54,891 nt of DNA. Source: Candidatus Zixiibacteriota bacterium (GTDB lineage: Bacteria > Zixibacteria > MSB-5A5 > GN15 > PGXB01). Where the stretch lies: positions 3,342,086-3,396,976 of the forward strand of contig LS998015.1 in NCBI GenBank assembly GCA_900498245.1, given 5' to 3'. Position numbers and translations under genes: made by a program. The notes beneath the pieces were generated by a model, which ran no database searches, was not told the origin of the DNA, and saw nothing but the letters and a program-made list of their open reading frames with translations. Below are positions 17,851 through 26,289 of this stretch, piece by piece; position 1 is the first letter of the stretch, and the number at the start of each line of letters is the position of its first letter.

Positions 17851-18738
17851 ATGAGGGCAGTCTTGCACGCCAAACAAAAATCGGCCCTTCTGGCCGACCT
17901 GGGTCTATTCTACGCCGCCGCCATCTGGGGCTCGACCTTCTTTCTGGTAAAATATGCCCTCTCCGGCATCGACCCGGTCATCATGGTCGGATACCGTTTC
18001 CTTCTGGCCGGGGGGATTCTCGCCGTCTATCTTCTGATTCGAAGACAAAATCTGCTTTTGGACCTCAAAAAGGGACTGTTTCTGGCGATTATCCTCTGGT
18101 CACTCTATATCCCGCAAACCATCGGCTTGAAATACACCACCGCCTCGAATTCCGGCTTTATTACCGGCCTCTTTGTCGCTTTCGTGCCGATATTCATGAA
18201 AACCCTTTTCCGGAAATCCCCGACCGTTATGGAAATTATCGCTTCGGTTGTGGCCCTGGCCGGGCTCTGGATTTTGACCGGCGGAATGAAAGAAATTAAC
18301 ACCGGCGACCTGCTGACTTTGATCGCCGCCATGACTTACGCCCTCCATCTCCTCTTATCCGATAAATATATGAAACAGCAAATCGAGCCGCTCCGTCTGG
18401 CCTGCCAGCAGTTTCTGATTGTCGGCCTATTGAGTCTTGTAACCGCGCTGATTTTCCGCCTTCCCTTCGGCATCACCACCACAGCCGCCCTCAATATCAC
18501 CATATTTCTCGCCCTTTTCCCGACCATGACCGCCTTCGTCATACAACTTCTGGCACAGAAGATAACTTCGCCTTTGCGGGTGTCATTGATATTTGCGCTT
18601 GAGCCGGTCTTCGCCGGGCTTTTTGCCTGGACCCTGGGAGGCGAGATCGTTCAACTGCACGGTCTCATCGGGGGACTCTTGATTTTCGCCGCTCTGATTC
18701 TTTCCGGCCTCCCCTCCAAACCGCTCGCCAAAAACTGA
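17851..18738 (+). CDS. EamA/DMT family transporter
   Basis: A 295-residue inner-membrane protein with ten predicted helices formed by two tandem EamA domains (about residues 15-140 and 150-290). The first repeat begins AAAIWGSTFFLVKYAL, and the typical membrane-embedded prolines and GLKYTTASNSGFI segment are present. Drug/metabolite transporters export amino acids, metabolites or nucleotide sugars; the substrate is not visible here. It stands alone, divergent from the spt operon. A second EamA protein lies at the other end of the window and is only distantly similar. Confidence 0.88.
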   Translation: MRAVLHAKQKSALLADLGLFYAAAIWGSTFFLVKYALSGIDPVIMVGYRFLLAGGILAVYLLIRRQNLLLDLKKGLFLAIILWSLYIPQTIGLKYTTASNSGFITGLFVAFVPIFMKTLFRKSPTVMEIIASVVALAGLWILTGGMKEINTGDLLTLIAAMTYALHLLLSDKYMKQQIEPLRLACQQFLIVGLLSLVTALIFRLPFGITTTAALNITIFLALFPTMTAFVIQLLAQKITSPLRVSLIFALEPVFAGLFAWTLGGEIVQLHGLIGGLLIFAALILSGLPSKPLAKN

Positions 18739-18915
18739 CTATCCGATCATGATGTGTAATGGACCCGATAATAATAGGCCGAGAAATGAGACATCCTCTC
18801 CTTCTATGCGGCGGACTCTTACGTCCCCACCCGAACAATCTGAAACATTTGCCCGTCTATCCAAGTCTAATAGGAAAGCGGGAGCGGGTTTAGCATTTGC
18901 ACTCGGAGGCGAACT

Positions 18916-19776
18916 GTGAGAATTTCAAAGCTGTTTTTCCTGACGATTATGCTTCTAATACTGGCGGGCGGGACGGTGCACGCCGAGTCCTTAGGACTGA
19001 CCTATAACAACTGCGGCATCAGTTTCGGCAATGCTCCGATCGTTCACGGGTTGAGAATCAATCTGGTGGATCGAAATGTCGAGTGGGTCGACGGTATCAA
19101 CGTAACCTTGTGGATGTCGATGGTAAAACACTCCAATCCCCGCTTTGAATTAAACGGCCTGGCGGTAGGCCTGATCGCTCCGTCGGTGCACGGGCTTCAG
19201 GGGGGCGGCATTGGCGGCTTTGCGGTGGCCGCGGATGAAATAACCGGGGTGGCGGTCGCCGGACTTGGTGTCGGCACCGACAGTATGACGGGAATCGGTA
19301 TCGGCGGTCTGGGTGTCGGCGGGGATCATCTAACCGGGCTGTACGCCGGTGGCCTCGGGGTTGGCAGCGATAGACTCCGGGGATTATCCATAGGCGGATT
19401 GGGCGTCGGGGGCGATGATATCAAAGGCGTATTTATTGGCGGGCTCGGCGTCGGCGGTGACCGACAGACCGGATTGAGCATCGGTGGCCTCGGTGTGGGC
19501 GGTGATCATCTCAAAGGTATTTATATCGGCGGCCTTGGAGTTGGAGGTAATGTGATCACAGGGACAGCTATTGCCGGTCTTCATATTAGGGCCAATGAAC
19601 TTCGGGGCGCCTACATCGCACCCTGGGTTCATGCTCAGCATGAGTCACACGGTTTATCGATTGCAGTATTTAATTTTTCGAAGGAACTTCACGGCTGTCA
19701 ACTCGGCGTTTTAAACTGGGCCGGCAACCAGACCGGGATTCTGAAACTACTACCGCTTATGAACTATCACAGGTAG
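18916..19776 (+). CDS. Secreted glycine-rich 15-residue repeat protein (LA_2272-like surface repeat family)
   Basis: A 286-residue protein with a signal peptide of about 23 residues (ending VHAES) and a core of perfect-period 15-residue repeats, core consensus GGLGVGGDxLxGxxI. The C-terminal part continues with less regular units of the GLSIAVFNFSKELHGCQLGVLN type, which resembles the LA_2272 family surface repeats. Such short Gly-rich repeats probably form a beta-solenoid or beta-sheet stack. The start is GTG, with GGAGG 6 bases upstream. No neighbour gives a functional clue. Family link is from motif resemblance only. Confidence 0.75.
   Translation: MRISKLFFLTIMLLILAGGTVHAESLGLTYNNCGISFGNAPIVHGLRINLVDRNVEWVDGINVTLWMSMVKHSNPRFELNGLAVGLIAPSVHGLQGGGIGGFAVAADEITGVAVAGLGVGTDSMTGIGIGGLGVGGDHLTGLYAGGLGVGSDRLRGLSIGGLGVGGDDIKGVFIGGLGVGGDRQTGLSIGGLGVGGDHLKGIYIGGLGVGGNVITGTAIAGLHIRANELRGAYIAPWVHAQHESHGLSIAVFNFSKELHGCQLGVLNWAGNQTGILKLLPLMNYHR
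19213..19617 (+). repeat. Nine tandem 45-base coding repeats
   Basis: Units begin at 19213, 19258, 19303, 19348, 19393, 19438, 19483, 19528 and 19573, always 45 bases apart. Six consecutive units are highly alike in protein (GGLGVG followed by G, S or T and D), while the DNA has diverged at third positions. This points to selection on protein structure rather than very recent expansion. Confidence 0.9.
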
Positions 19777-19887
19777 TGACAGCAGGCCGGGTTCCGAACC
19801 CCGGCAACCGCCGGGAGAGAAACCCAACATCTTCTCTTTCACCCCGCCGGCAGTCTTGACACCCTCACTCAATGGATATCCAAAGTT

Positions 19888-19930
19888 GCGTCGGTTCCTT
19901 AGCGAGCAGCCGCGAGCGATGAACCGACGC
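19888..19930. repeat. Perfect 10-bp inverted repeat with G+C-rich loop
   Basis: GCGTCGGTTC and its exact complement GAACCGACGC flank a 23-base loop containing AGCGAGCAGCCGCGAGCG. It has no T-tract, so it is not an obvious terminator. It looks like a small dispersed (REP-like) element, though only one copy is visible here. Confidence 0.55.
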
Positions 19931-20142
19931 CATTATCTTTGACAACAGCCGCCCTCTATCACAACTAAATTGTTGCGGAAGAAATCGCAATTTTCCCTGC
20001 GCTGTCAGGGATCCCTCCTGACGATATCGCTCTTTTCTATTAACGCATTTTTGCTACCAATTCGATGGTGATTGGTTCATCAGGCCTTTTATATAGAAGG
20101 CGATCTATAATTATGACCATAAAACACCATAAGCCGATTCCC

Positions 20143-20186
20143 TTTTGCCCCAATATTCCCCGACCTGTTTCTTGGCCGGGGCAAAA
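20143..20186. repeat. Nested inverted repeat TTTTGCCCC...GGGGCAAAA
   Basis: A 9-base-pair perfect outer stem encloses CCCCGACC and GGCCGGGG, which can also pair with one mismatch. The flanks lack a long U-tract. It lies between two convergent genes and could act as a weak bidirectional terminator. Confidence 0.4.
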
Positions 20187-20412
20187 TTACGTAATTCGCA
20201 CGCTTTCAACGGCTTGCCATAAAAATATTGACGGGGAAGACCCTTATTTTTCACCGACCGAACCCAAATTCCTCATTACCCCATACCCCCCTGTATCTTA
20301 CGGCGATTTTCAAAATGGCTTTGTTTTATACGCCCCTTGCGGGACAAAAGGTTACGTCTGTTGCAGGGGCGAACCTGCCTATCTGCACGTGGAGCGCTAC
20401 GCCGGTACAGCC

Positions 20413-21570
20413 CTACAAAAGCCGCAACTTTATCTGCATAATCTCGGGGCGGTTGCCGGTGCGAACCGGCGGACCCCAGGTCCCGAACCCCGACGAGACA
20501 TAAAAACTGGTGTTTTCGATTTTGCGGTAGCCGACACTCAATTGATAAATGGCGTCGGTCACATAGGTCAAGGGCCAGAGTTGCCCGTGATGCGTATGCC
20601 CGGAAATCTGCAGGTCGGCCCCGTGCTTCACCACATCACCCAGCTGGAACGGCTGATGATCCAGCACGATCACCGGCAGATCCGGCTCGACATCCGTCAT
20701 GAGCGCATCGAGCGTCCGGCGCGGGACCCCGGTGAAACGGGTCTTCTCCCGGTCCTCCCGGCCGATAAGATTGAAACTTTTGTTGACTTTAATTGTACTG
20801 TCGCGAAGCATCGTCACGCCGTGCTCGGTCAGGTACCGGCAGACCGCTTCGACTCCGGCGTAGTACTCATGGTTCCCGGTGATAGCATAAACTCCCAGCG
20901 GGGCCTGGAGCGTCCGGAGCATTTCGCCCAGATTGTCTCGTATGACCGGCCCGATATCCTCGTCGACCACATCTCCCGCCAGGATAATAATGTCGGGTTT
21001 AAGAGCGTTGATTTTCGCCACCATATCATTGAGCCTTCGCCGCCCGATAAGTGTCCCGAGATGAATATCCGAAACCGCGACCAGATTGACCTCTTTCATC
21101 TCCGCCGCTTTTCTGGGGATATCGATTGTCAAACGCCGCACGTGCGGAGTCAGGGCATTGACAAATCCGCCCGACACGGTCAGGAAAACTATTATGACGG
21201 CCACTATCGCGGTCATAAATTTCGCGCGGCCGTAATCGGCGGTCACGGCCGACGGATAAAACGGGAAGAAATGATTGACCAGACGGCTCAGATCGAGAAG
21301 CACCACGGCCAGGAAAAAATAAAGCATCGCCGCCAGCCAGAACGAGCCGATCCAGACCAGAATTTCGCTTCCGAGCGACGGATGCGCCCGCTCCAGAAAT
21401 CGCCCTGCGATAAACGAGAGCGCCACAAAGAGAAAGATGGCAAGATAATATATCCGTACAACCGACCCGCGCGGAATCGCCTGCCAGCCGCGGATGAAAA
21501 TATAAAAATTAACCAGGGCATATATGGTCAGAACAATGGCAAAAAATATCATGAAGCCGGGGTTTTTCAT
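20413..21570 (-). CDS. Membrane-anchored metallophosphoesterase
   Basis: A 385-residue protein with four hydrophobic segments in the first 150 residues, then a calcineurin-like phosphoesterase domain. The metal-binding motifs appear in order: SDIHLG (D-x-H), LAGDVVD (GDxxD), TGNHEYYAG (GNHE), and SGHTHHGQ (GHxH) near the C-terminus. This arrangement matches the YkuE/YaeI group of two-metal phosphoesterases acting on the inner membrane, several of which hydrolyse lipid A precursors or phospholipid head groups. The substrate is not defined. It follows the Nudix gene by 66 bases on the same strand. Confidence 0.9.
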   Translation of the reverse strand: MKNPGFMIFFAIVLTIYALVNFYIFIRGWQAIPRGSVVRIYYLAIFLFVALSFIAGRFLERAHPSLGSEILVWIGSFWLAAMLYFFLAVVLLDLSRLVNHFFPFYPSAVTADYGRAKFMTAIVAVIIVFLTVSGGFVNALTPHVRRLTIDIPRKAAEMKEVNLVAVSDIHLGTLIGRRRLNDMVAKINALKPDIIILAGDVVDEDIGPVIRDNLGEMLRTLQAPLGVYAITGNHEYYAGVEAVCRYLTEHGVTMLRDSTIKVNKSFNLIGREDREKTRFTGVPRRTLDALMTDVEPDLPVIVLDHQPFQLGDVVKHGADLQISGHTHHGQLWPLTYVTDAIYQLSVGYRKIENTSFYVSSGFGTWGPPVRTGNRPEIMQIKLRLL

Positions 21571-21636
21571 AATTTCCTATTCTCTATTTATCCGCAAAAT
21601 TACCAACTGAAACAAGCGAATTCCGAAATTGTGCCG

Positions 21637-22077
21637 TCACGCCTTAAAATTATCTATCAATTCAACAAGGCGGTCGGGATAGAGAATTTTCTTCCAATTA
21701 CGAAAATCGTCAATACTTATCCATTCAATCGCGTCCCATCCTTCGTCCTGGCTGAAAGAGATATTGTCGGAGGCATAAAAACGACTGTCGGTCAAGCGCC
21801 CCTCGAAAACCATCACCAGTTCGTGTCCCGGTTCGCCGTTATAGACAAAGATATTTTCAATCATATTGATATAATTCAAATCGGTGATTTCGGCCCCAAT
21901 TTCCTCTTTCAGTTCCCGGATAATACACTCCCGGCCGGTTTCGCCGAATTCAATCGCCCCGCCGAGCGGGCGGTAAAAAGTCTCGTTTTTTACTTCGTCA
22001 CGGGATCGCGCCACGAGGATTTTATTATTATGATGAATAATTGCGATAGCGATGGGGCGGATTCGGGGCTGGTTCAT
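21637..22077 (-). CDS. Nudix hydrolase
   Basis: A 146-residue Nudix protein that hydrolyses a nucleoside diphosphate linked to another group. The Nudix box is complete: GGAIEFGETGRECIIRELKEEIG, in which GE..RE.KEE carries the Mg2+-binding glutamates. The C-terminal WISIDDFRNWKKILYPDRL segment is typical of small pyrophosphohydrolases. The ATG lies 6 bases after the methyltransferase stop, so the two are probably cotranscribed. Substrate is unknown. Confidence 0.9.
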   Translation of the reverse strand: MNQPRIRPIAIAIIHHNNKILVARSRDEVKNETFYRPLGGAIEFGETGRECIIRELKEEIGAEITDLNYINMIENIFVYNGEPGHELVMVFEGRLTDSRFYASDNISFSQDEGWDAIEWISIDDFRNWKKILYPDRLVELIDNFKA

Positions 22078-22083
22078 ATCACC

Positions 22084-22842
22084 TTATATTTTCTCACAGA
22101 TAAAGCAGATCATTTGGCAATCTTCATTAAACGGCTTTTCTTCATAATCGGCAAATATTTTTGTCCTGAATCCGGCTTCTGCAAAAAGCTTCTTGTATTC
22201 ATCGGGTGCGAGATGCGGCGTCTCAAAGGGGCAGGATTGAATCTCTGTCAGATTATCCTTATCGGTCATTTCATAAATAATCGCGCCGCGGCGGATTTTC
22301 AAATCCTCCGACAGCCAAGTCCGTACTTTGCGCCGCACTTTGTTGCCTGTATGGGGATCCACAAACGGCTCGGTCCAGCGGGTTTCTTTCGGCTCCGGAC
22401 CAAATTCGTTCGGCTTATGATATCTTATAGTTATAAGAAAATTTCCGGAGGGGCGGAGACTGTTCCAAACAGACTTCAGGCAGGCCTTCTGCATTTCAGG
22501 CGTTTTCAATTCACAGATGGAATTATCGGCCAGAATCACTGTGCCGAATTGGGCGTCAAATTTGAAATTAGTCATGTCCATTTTGTGCCGACGAATTCTT
22601 TCTTTTTCCGCGGAGGAAAGGGTAGAAATATTCTTCTCGGCAATTTGATGCATTGCCTCGGACAGATCAATACCATCGACATGGAACCCCGCCTTCGCCA
22701 GGGCCATCATCAGCCGTCCGGTCCCGAAGGCCAACTCCAGCACCGGGTCGGAGACATGCTTGAGATACCAATCGACGGCTTTCGGATTGACTGGATTATA
22801 TATTTCATAATCCCTAGCAAATAAGTCGTAGCGTCTTAACAT
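22084..22842 (-). CDS. Class I SAM-dependent methyltransferase
   Basis: A 252-residue cytoplasmic enzyme. Motif I is LELAFGTGRLMMALAKAG (residues about 35-52), followed by the acidic ribose-binding end of strand 2 in GIDLSEAM, and ILADNSICEL in the motif IV position. The fold resembles the Methyltransf_25/11 group. The N-terminus (LFARDYEIYNP) is like small-molecule methyltransferases. The acceptor cannot be read. It is the first gene of a run with Nudix and phosphoesterase genes. Confidence 0.86.
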   Translation of the reverse strand: MLRRYDLFARDYEIYNPVNPKAVDWYLKHVSDPVLELAFGTGRLMMALAKAGFHVDGIDLSEAMHQIAEKNISTLSSAEKERIRRHKMDMTNFKFDAQFGTVILADNSICELKTPEMQKACLKSVWNSLRPSGNFLITIRYHKPNEFGPEPKETRWTEPFVDPHTGNKVRRKVRTWLSEDLKIRRGAIIYEMTDKDNLTEIQSCPFETPHLAPDEYKKLFAEAGFRTKIFADYEEKPFNEDCQMICFICEKI

Positions 22843-22977
22843 TTGGGCAATCTGATATAATCATTGAGATTTGGAATGGAATCTACTTTCTTCCTATGAT
22901 CGCGATTACAGAGTTCATTTGGCAAATTCCTTATACTAAGGGCCTAGCTTTAACATATCAGATAGACAATGCAGACC

Positions 22978-23802
22978 TTAATGTGAGGCAACACGTTTCG
23001 CATTATATCCACTGTCAATTACCATTAGATCACACCCTTCAATTTTGAGCTTTACCCATATTGTGCCGCCCATAGGCCAATTATCATGATCCCCGGGGCG
23101 GGCAATAAAAGACCAAGCGTATAGAGAATCTGGGTCAAATGATCCGATATGAGAAACTTTAAATTCCTCTTTTATTATTGGAGTAAATATTTTTTCAAAA
23201 GAAAAATCAAATTTCAACAAGCAGGGACAGTCACATTCATCATTCCATGTCCAATATTGCTCATCATAAAAAGCCCCTTGGCCCCCCAACCGCGTTTTTG
23301 AAATCAATATATCGTGTGAATCTACATGTGCAAGCTTTGACGCCTTTGGGAAAAAGTCCTCCATATCATCCAAGTAAACATAGATGGGCCGAAATTTGTC
23401 TTCAGCAGTTTCAATTAAAATAGTCTTGCCGACTAAATATTGCTTTCCCAAACCAATTTTGTAAATAATATCTAGAACCATATGCTTGTTAAAAATACCA
23501 GCGGTATCAATTTCGCATGACATACCCTCTTTAATTTCCGTCTCAAGATCCAGATTGAAAAAGTCGTTTCTTTTGTAATCTGTGCAAAGCGGCAGGCTAT
23601 CCATAAAAAAACCGAGAGGCTTTTCTCCGATTAATTCAAATTCAGTAGGCTCGAATCGATAATGCCAACATTTGCTGCATTCTTTGGCATTTATACCACT
23701 AAAACCAGTAATATAAATGACAACAGCAAACATAAATATTCTACTTGAATATTGCGACATGACTGGTAGAAAATTCATAAAATTGTTTGATAAATAGCCC
23801 AT
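22978..23802 (-). CDS. Hypothetical secreted protein, A+T-rich
   Basis: A 274-residue protein I do not recognise. It has a hydrophobic N-terminal segment (about residues 20-38, ending NAKECSKCWHY) that could be a signal peptide, and a CxxC at the mature start plus a CDCPC cluster in the middle. The rest is soluble, acidic and rich in Phe, Ile and Asp. A strong ribosome binding site (GGAGG, 5 bases before the ATG) supports this start. The gene is noticeably richer in A+T than its neighbours and uses different codons, which suggests recent acquisition. It lies between the methyltransferase gene and tRNA-Ser. Confidence 0.7.
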   Translation of the reverse strand: MGYLSNNFMNFLPVMSQYSSRIFMFAVVIYITGFSGINAKECSKCWHYRFEPTEFELIGEKPLGFFMDSLPLCTDYKRNDFFNLDLETEIKEGMSCEIDTAGIFNKHMVLDIIYKIGLGKQYLVGKTILIETAEDKFRPIYVYLDDMEDFFPKASKLAHVDSHDILISKTRLGGQGAFYDEQYWTWNDECDCPCLLKFDFSFEKIFTPIIKEEFKVSHIGSFDPDSLYAWSFIARPGDHDNWPMGGTIWVKLKIEGCDLMVIDSGYNAKRVASH

Positions 23803-23934
23803 TTACCCCTCCTATAAAGATTTCATAATGATTAGCCAAACCCTGCTTTCAATTATTACAGCCTTAAAATTAGGCCACATACAATTTTCAATGGATTTAC
23901 CACCTTAATTTTCAAGCGATTGTGTTTATATTAA

Positions 23935-24022
23935 TGGCGGAGGGAGTAGGATTCGAACCCACGGTACCTTGCGGTACAACGGTTTTCAAGACCGCCGCTT
24001 TCGACCACTCAGCCATCCCTCC
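23935..24022 (-). tRNA. tRNA-Ser (anticodon UGA)
   Basis: An 88-base cloverleaf on the minus strand. The acceptor stem GGAGGGA pairs with TCCCTCC. The anticodon loop CTTGAAA lies between GGCGGT and ACCGTTG arms, giving anticodon UGA, and a long variable arm follows (GTACCGCAAGGTAC region), as in serine tRNAs. The T arm has GGTTCGAATCC. The discriminator is G and the 3' CCA is encoded. A promoter lies 20-48 bases upstream. Confidence 0.96.
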
Positions 24023-24041
24023 GGCTCCATTTTCAGCCGGA

Positions 24042-24070
24042 ATTTAAGCCATTCACCCTTAAGGTGTCAA
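24042..24070 (-). promoter_or_regulatory. Promoter of tRNA-Ser
   Basis: Minus strand TTGACA and TTAAAT are separated by 17 bases, with the expected start of transcription about 13 bases before the mature tRNA 5' end. Confidence 0.55.
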
Positions 24071-24099
24071 GTGGATAGTAACCGGGCGGTGAGTGCGAT

Positions 24100-25155
24100 T
24101 CAAGCCGTTGTGAAATACTTTTTCCTGAAATATAGGGAGACATTGACCAGCCCGATCATCACCGGAACCTCCACCAAGGGGCCGATGACAGCGGCGAAAG
24201 CCACCCCGGAATTTATCCCAAAAACCGCCACCGCGACCGCAATCGCCAGTTCGAAATTATTGGAGGCGGCCGTAAATGAAAGAGTCGCGGCGCGGCCGTA
24301 ATCGGCGCCCGCCTTTTTGCTTAAGAAGAAACTGACCAAGAACATAATAACGAAATATATCAATAGCGGGAGCGCAATCCGAACTACATCGAAAGGAATC
24401 CTTATAATATTTTCGCCCTTGAGGGAAAACATGACAATTATGGTAAAGAGAAGGGCTATCAATGTAATCGGAGAAATTTTGGGAATAAATTTGCTATGAT
24501 ACCAGGTTTTGCCTTTCAATTTGATCAGAGTAAAACGGGTAATAATACCGGCAAGGAAAGGAATACCCAGATATATAAAAACGGATTTGGCAATCTGCCC
24601 GATTGTAATTTTGACAATTGTGCCGGAAAGACCGAACAAGGGCGGCAGAAGGGTCACAAAAACCCAGGCATAGACTGAGAAGAAAAGAATTTGGAATATG
24701 GAATTAAAGGCGACCAGCCCGGCGGCGTACTCGGGGTCGCCCGAAGCCAGATCGTTCCAGACAATCACCATAGCGATACACCGTGCCAGACCGATTATAA
24801 TCAGCCCCACCATATATTCCGGGTGCGACGGCAGGAATATAATTGCCAGGAAAAACATCAATACGGGGCCGATTATCCAGTTCTGCAGCAGACTCAAGCC
24901 CAAGATTTTGAAATCACGGAAAACCCTGCCCATCTCTTCATAGCGAACCTTGGCCAAAGGCGGGTACATCATCAGAATCAAGCCAAGGGCAATGGGAATA
25001 TTGGTGGTGCCCGAATTGAACTGGTTCCAGAAAGCAGGTATATCGGGAACAAGGTACCCCATCGCCACCCCTGCTCCCATAGCCAGAAATATCCAGAGGG
25101 TCAAGTAGCGGTCCAGAAACGATAACCGTTTTTTCGCTGTTCTATCAAAAGTCAT
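24100..25155 (-). CDS. acr3: Acr3 family arsenite efflux transporter
   Basis: A 351-residue membrane protein with ten helices that extrudes As(III) (and possibly Sb(III)) from the cytoplasm. The family signature is present: [21 protein letters not shown], whose Cys is essential for arsenite transport, and the second-half helix [21 protein letters not shown] chose the ATG at 25155 ([10 protein letters not shown]), with AGGA 8 bases upstream; a longer open frame upstream is spurious. It is the last gene of the arsenic operon, 10 bases after arsC. Confidence 0.94.
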   Translation of the reverse strand: MTFDRTAKKRLSFLDRYLTLWIFLAMGAGVAMGYLVPDIPAFWNQFNSGTTNIPIALGLILMMYPPLAKVRYEEMGRVFRDFKILGLSLLQNWIIGPVLMFFLAIIFLPSHPEYMVGLIIIGLARCIAMVIVWNDLASGDPEYAAGLVAFNSIFQILFFSVYAWVFVTLLPPLFGLSGTIVKITIGQIAKSVFIYLGIPFLAGIITRFTLIKLKGKTWYHSKFIPKISPITLIALLFTIIVMFSLKGENIIRIPFDVVRIALPLLIYFVIMFLVSFFLSKKAGADYGRAATLSFTAASNNFELAIAVAVAVFGINSGVAFAAVIGPLVEVPVMIGLVNVSLYFRKKYFTTA

Positions 25156-25165
25156 TTTCACGGTC

Positions 25166-25600
25166 CTAATTAACAGTCCCCGGCAGGTCAATTATAAAAT
25201 CTCTGATTTCATCCCGAACCCGGCGATAGATATTAATGGCTTCTTCCTCACTTTTGGCTTTCTGTGCGAGACGAGGCGGATCGTCAAAACCGCGATGGAG
25301 TCTTTTTGTCCGGCCGGGAAAGGCCGGGCAATGCTCCTCGGCATCCCCGCAAACGGTAATTACATAATCAAAATTGATATCGCTCAATTCATTGACACGT
25401 TTGGAATAATGTTTGGAAATATCCACCCCGACCTCGGCCATGACTTTGACAGCAATCATATTTAATCCTTGCGTTTCAATACCGGCGGAGTACGGCTCAA
25501 TCGAATCGCCGAGGAGGTGCCCCGCCCAACCTTCGGCCATCTGGCTTCGACAGGAATTCCCCGTGCACAGAAAAAGAATCTTCAGTTTGTCTTGGCTCAT
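25166..25600 (-). CDS. arsC: Arsenate reductase, thioredoxin-coupled (LMW-PTP fold)
   Basis: A 144-residue reductase that converts arsenate to arsenite for export by Acr3. The phosphatase-like loop [14 protein letters not shown] holds the nucleophilic Cys and invariant Arg, and [15 protein letters not shown] holds the redox cysteines (the C-x6-C pair). This is the thioredoxin-linked type, as in Bacillus subtilis and Staphylococcus, not the glutaredoxin type. The ATG overlaps the ArsG stop as ATGA. A much longer open frame upstream is a shadow of the ArsG gene. Confidence 0.94.
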   Translation of the reverse strand: MSQDKLKILFLCTGNSCRSQMAEGWAGHLLGDSIEPYSAGIETQGLNMIAVKVMAEVGVDISKHYSKRVNELSDINFDYVITVCGDAEEHCPAFPGRTKRLHRGFDDPPRLAQKAKSEEEAINIYRRVRDEIRDFIIDLPGTVN

Positions 25601-26289
25601 ATCGGCAGTTTGAAAATGTAAATCAACGAATAATAAATTCCGACTAAAATAAAAACGATAGCCGTCAGGTAGCGAAGCCATTTTTCCAGCCGGCTCAATT
25701 GGCGGAAGGCCCTGGCGACAACCTGAGTCCCGAAGGCAAAAAGGAAACCGAAAATGACCACTGGAAGGCCTGTACCAATGCCATAGATCGACGGGAGTAA
25801 TACTCTGGAATTGTGATTCAAAGACAGCGGCACAAGACTTCCAAAAAACAGGGCGGCGGAGACAGGGCATAAGGACAGGGCAAAGATGAAACCGATGGCG
25901 CAAGCGCCGAGGATCCCGCCGCGGGTGGCTAACCGTTCCGTCCTTTTTCCCGCAGACATCCCCCCCATGGAGAAGGAGAACCATCCAAAAAGTATAAAGC
26001 CGGCAACAATTAAAACCGGACCGAGTAACAAATTCATGTACCTCTGCAGAAAATTGGAAATTCCCGGTATGGAGAGAAGTCCCTCGATAACCAGTATCGC
26101 CAGAACGAGATAGGCGATCATTCTTCCGAAAGTATAAGAGAGGCCCGAAAGAAGGATATTCGAAGATTTCTCTGCCTGCCTTCCTATAAATGAAATAGCG
26201 GCGATATTGGTGGCCAGCGGGCAGGGAGATATTGAGGTCAAGATGCCAAGCCAGAGGGCCGAACCCGACGCGATTATTAACGAATCCAT
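25597..26289 (-). CDS. ArsG-type membrane protein (DsbD/CcdA-like)
   Basis: A 230-residue protein with six helices of the DsbD/cytochrome c biogenesis fold. It shows the signature SISPCPLATNIAAISFIG near the N-terminus and FALSLCPVSAALFFG in the second half, so each half contributes one Cys-Pro. Proteins with this SPCP signature in arsenic loci are named ArsG-type aromatic aminobenzylarsenical efflux permeases in reference annotation, but a thiol-redox relay role is equally compatible. It overlaps the ArsF gene (TGATG) and the arsC gene (ATGA). A TTG one codon earlier is an alternative start. Confidence 0.82.
   Translation of the reverse strand: MDSLIIASGSALWLGILTSISPCPLATNIAAISFIGRQAEKSSNILLSGLSYTFGRMIAYLVLAILVIEGLLSIPGISNFLQRYMNLLLGPVLIVAGFILFGWFSFSMGGMSAGKRTERLATRGGILGACAIGFIFALSLCPVSAALFFGSLVPLSLNHNSRVLLPSIYGIGTGLPVVIFGFLFAFGTQVVARAFRQLSRLEKWLRYLTAIVFILVGIYYSLIYIFKLPI

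Larger units (their letters stand above)
19777..20412. other. 636-base intergenic region with several inverted repeats
   Basis: No credible gene is seen. It contains a hairpin at 19786-19805 (GCCGGG...CCCGGC), a 10-base-pair perfect inverted repeat at 19888-19930, and a 9-base-pair inverted repeat at 20143-20186. A segment near 20360 (TTGCAGGGGCGAACCTGC) is a compact hairpin-like sequence often seen as intergenic filler. An open frame on the plus strand runs through the second half but is the tail of an antisense artefact. Confidence 0.6.

Noticed and set aside
19213-19617. CRISPR-like regular repeats
   Set aside because: The 45-base period is a multiple of three, units are contiguous without spacers, and they are translated in a single frame with a signal peptide.
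20065-22824. A 919-codon open frame on the plus strand
   Set aside because: It runs opposite three well-supported minus-strand genes (metallophosphoesterase, Nudix, methyltransferase) whose motifs are intact. Its protein has no recognisable domain, so it is an artefact of codon bias.
22843-24022. An integrated element bounded by the tRNA-Ser gene
   Set aside because: No second copy of the tRNA 3' end and no integrase were found in the adjacent few kilobases; only the A+T-rich gene suggests transfer.
25601-25984. Extended N-terminus for arsC
   Set aside because: The longer frame covers the ArsG gene in another frame; the reductase family begins at the P-loop strand, and the ATG overlaps the ArsG stop as expected for coupling.
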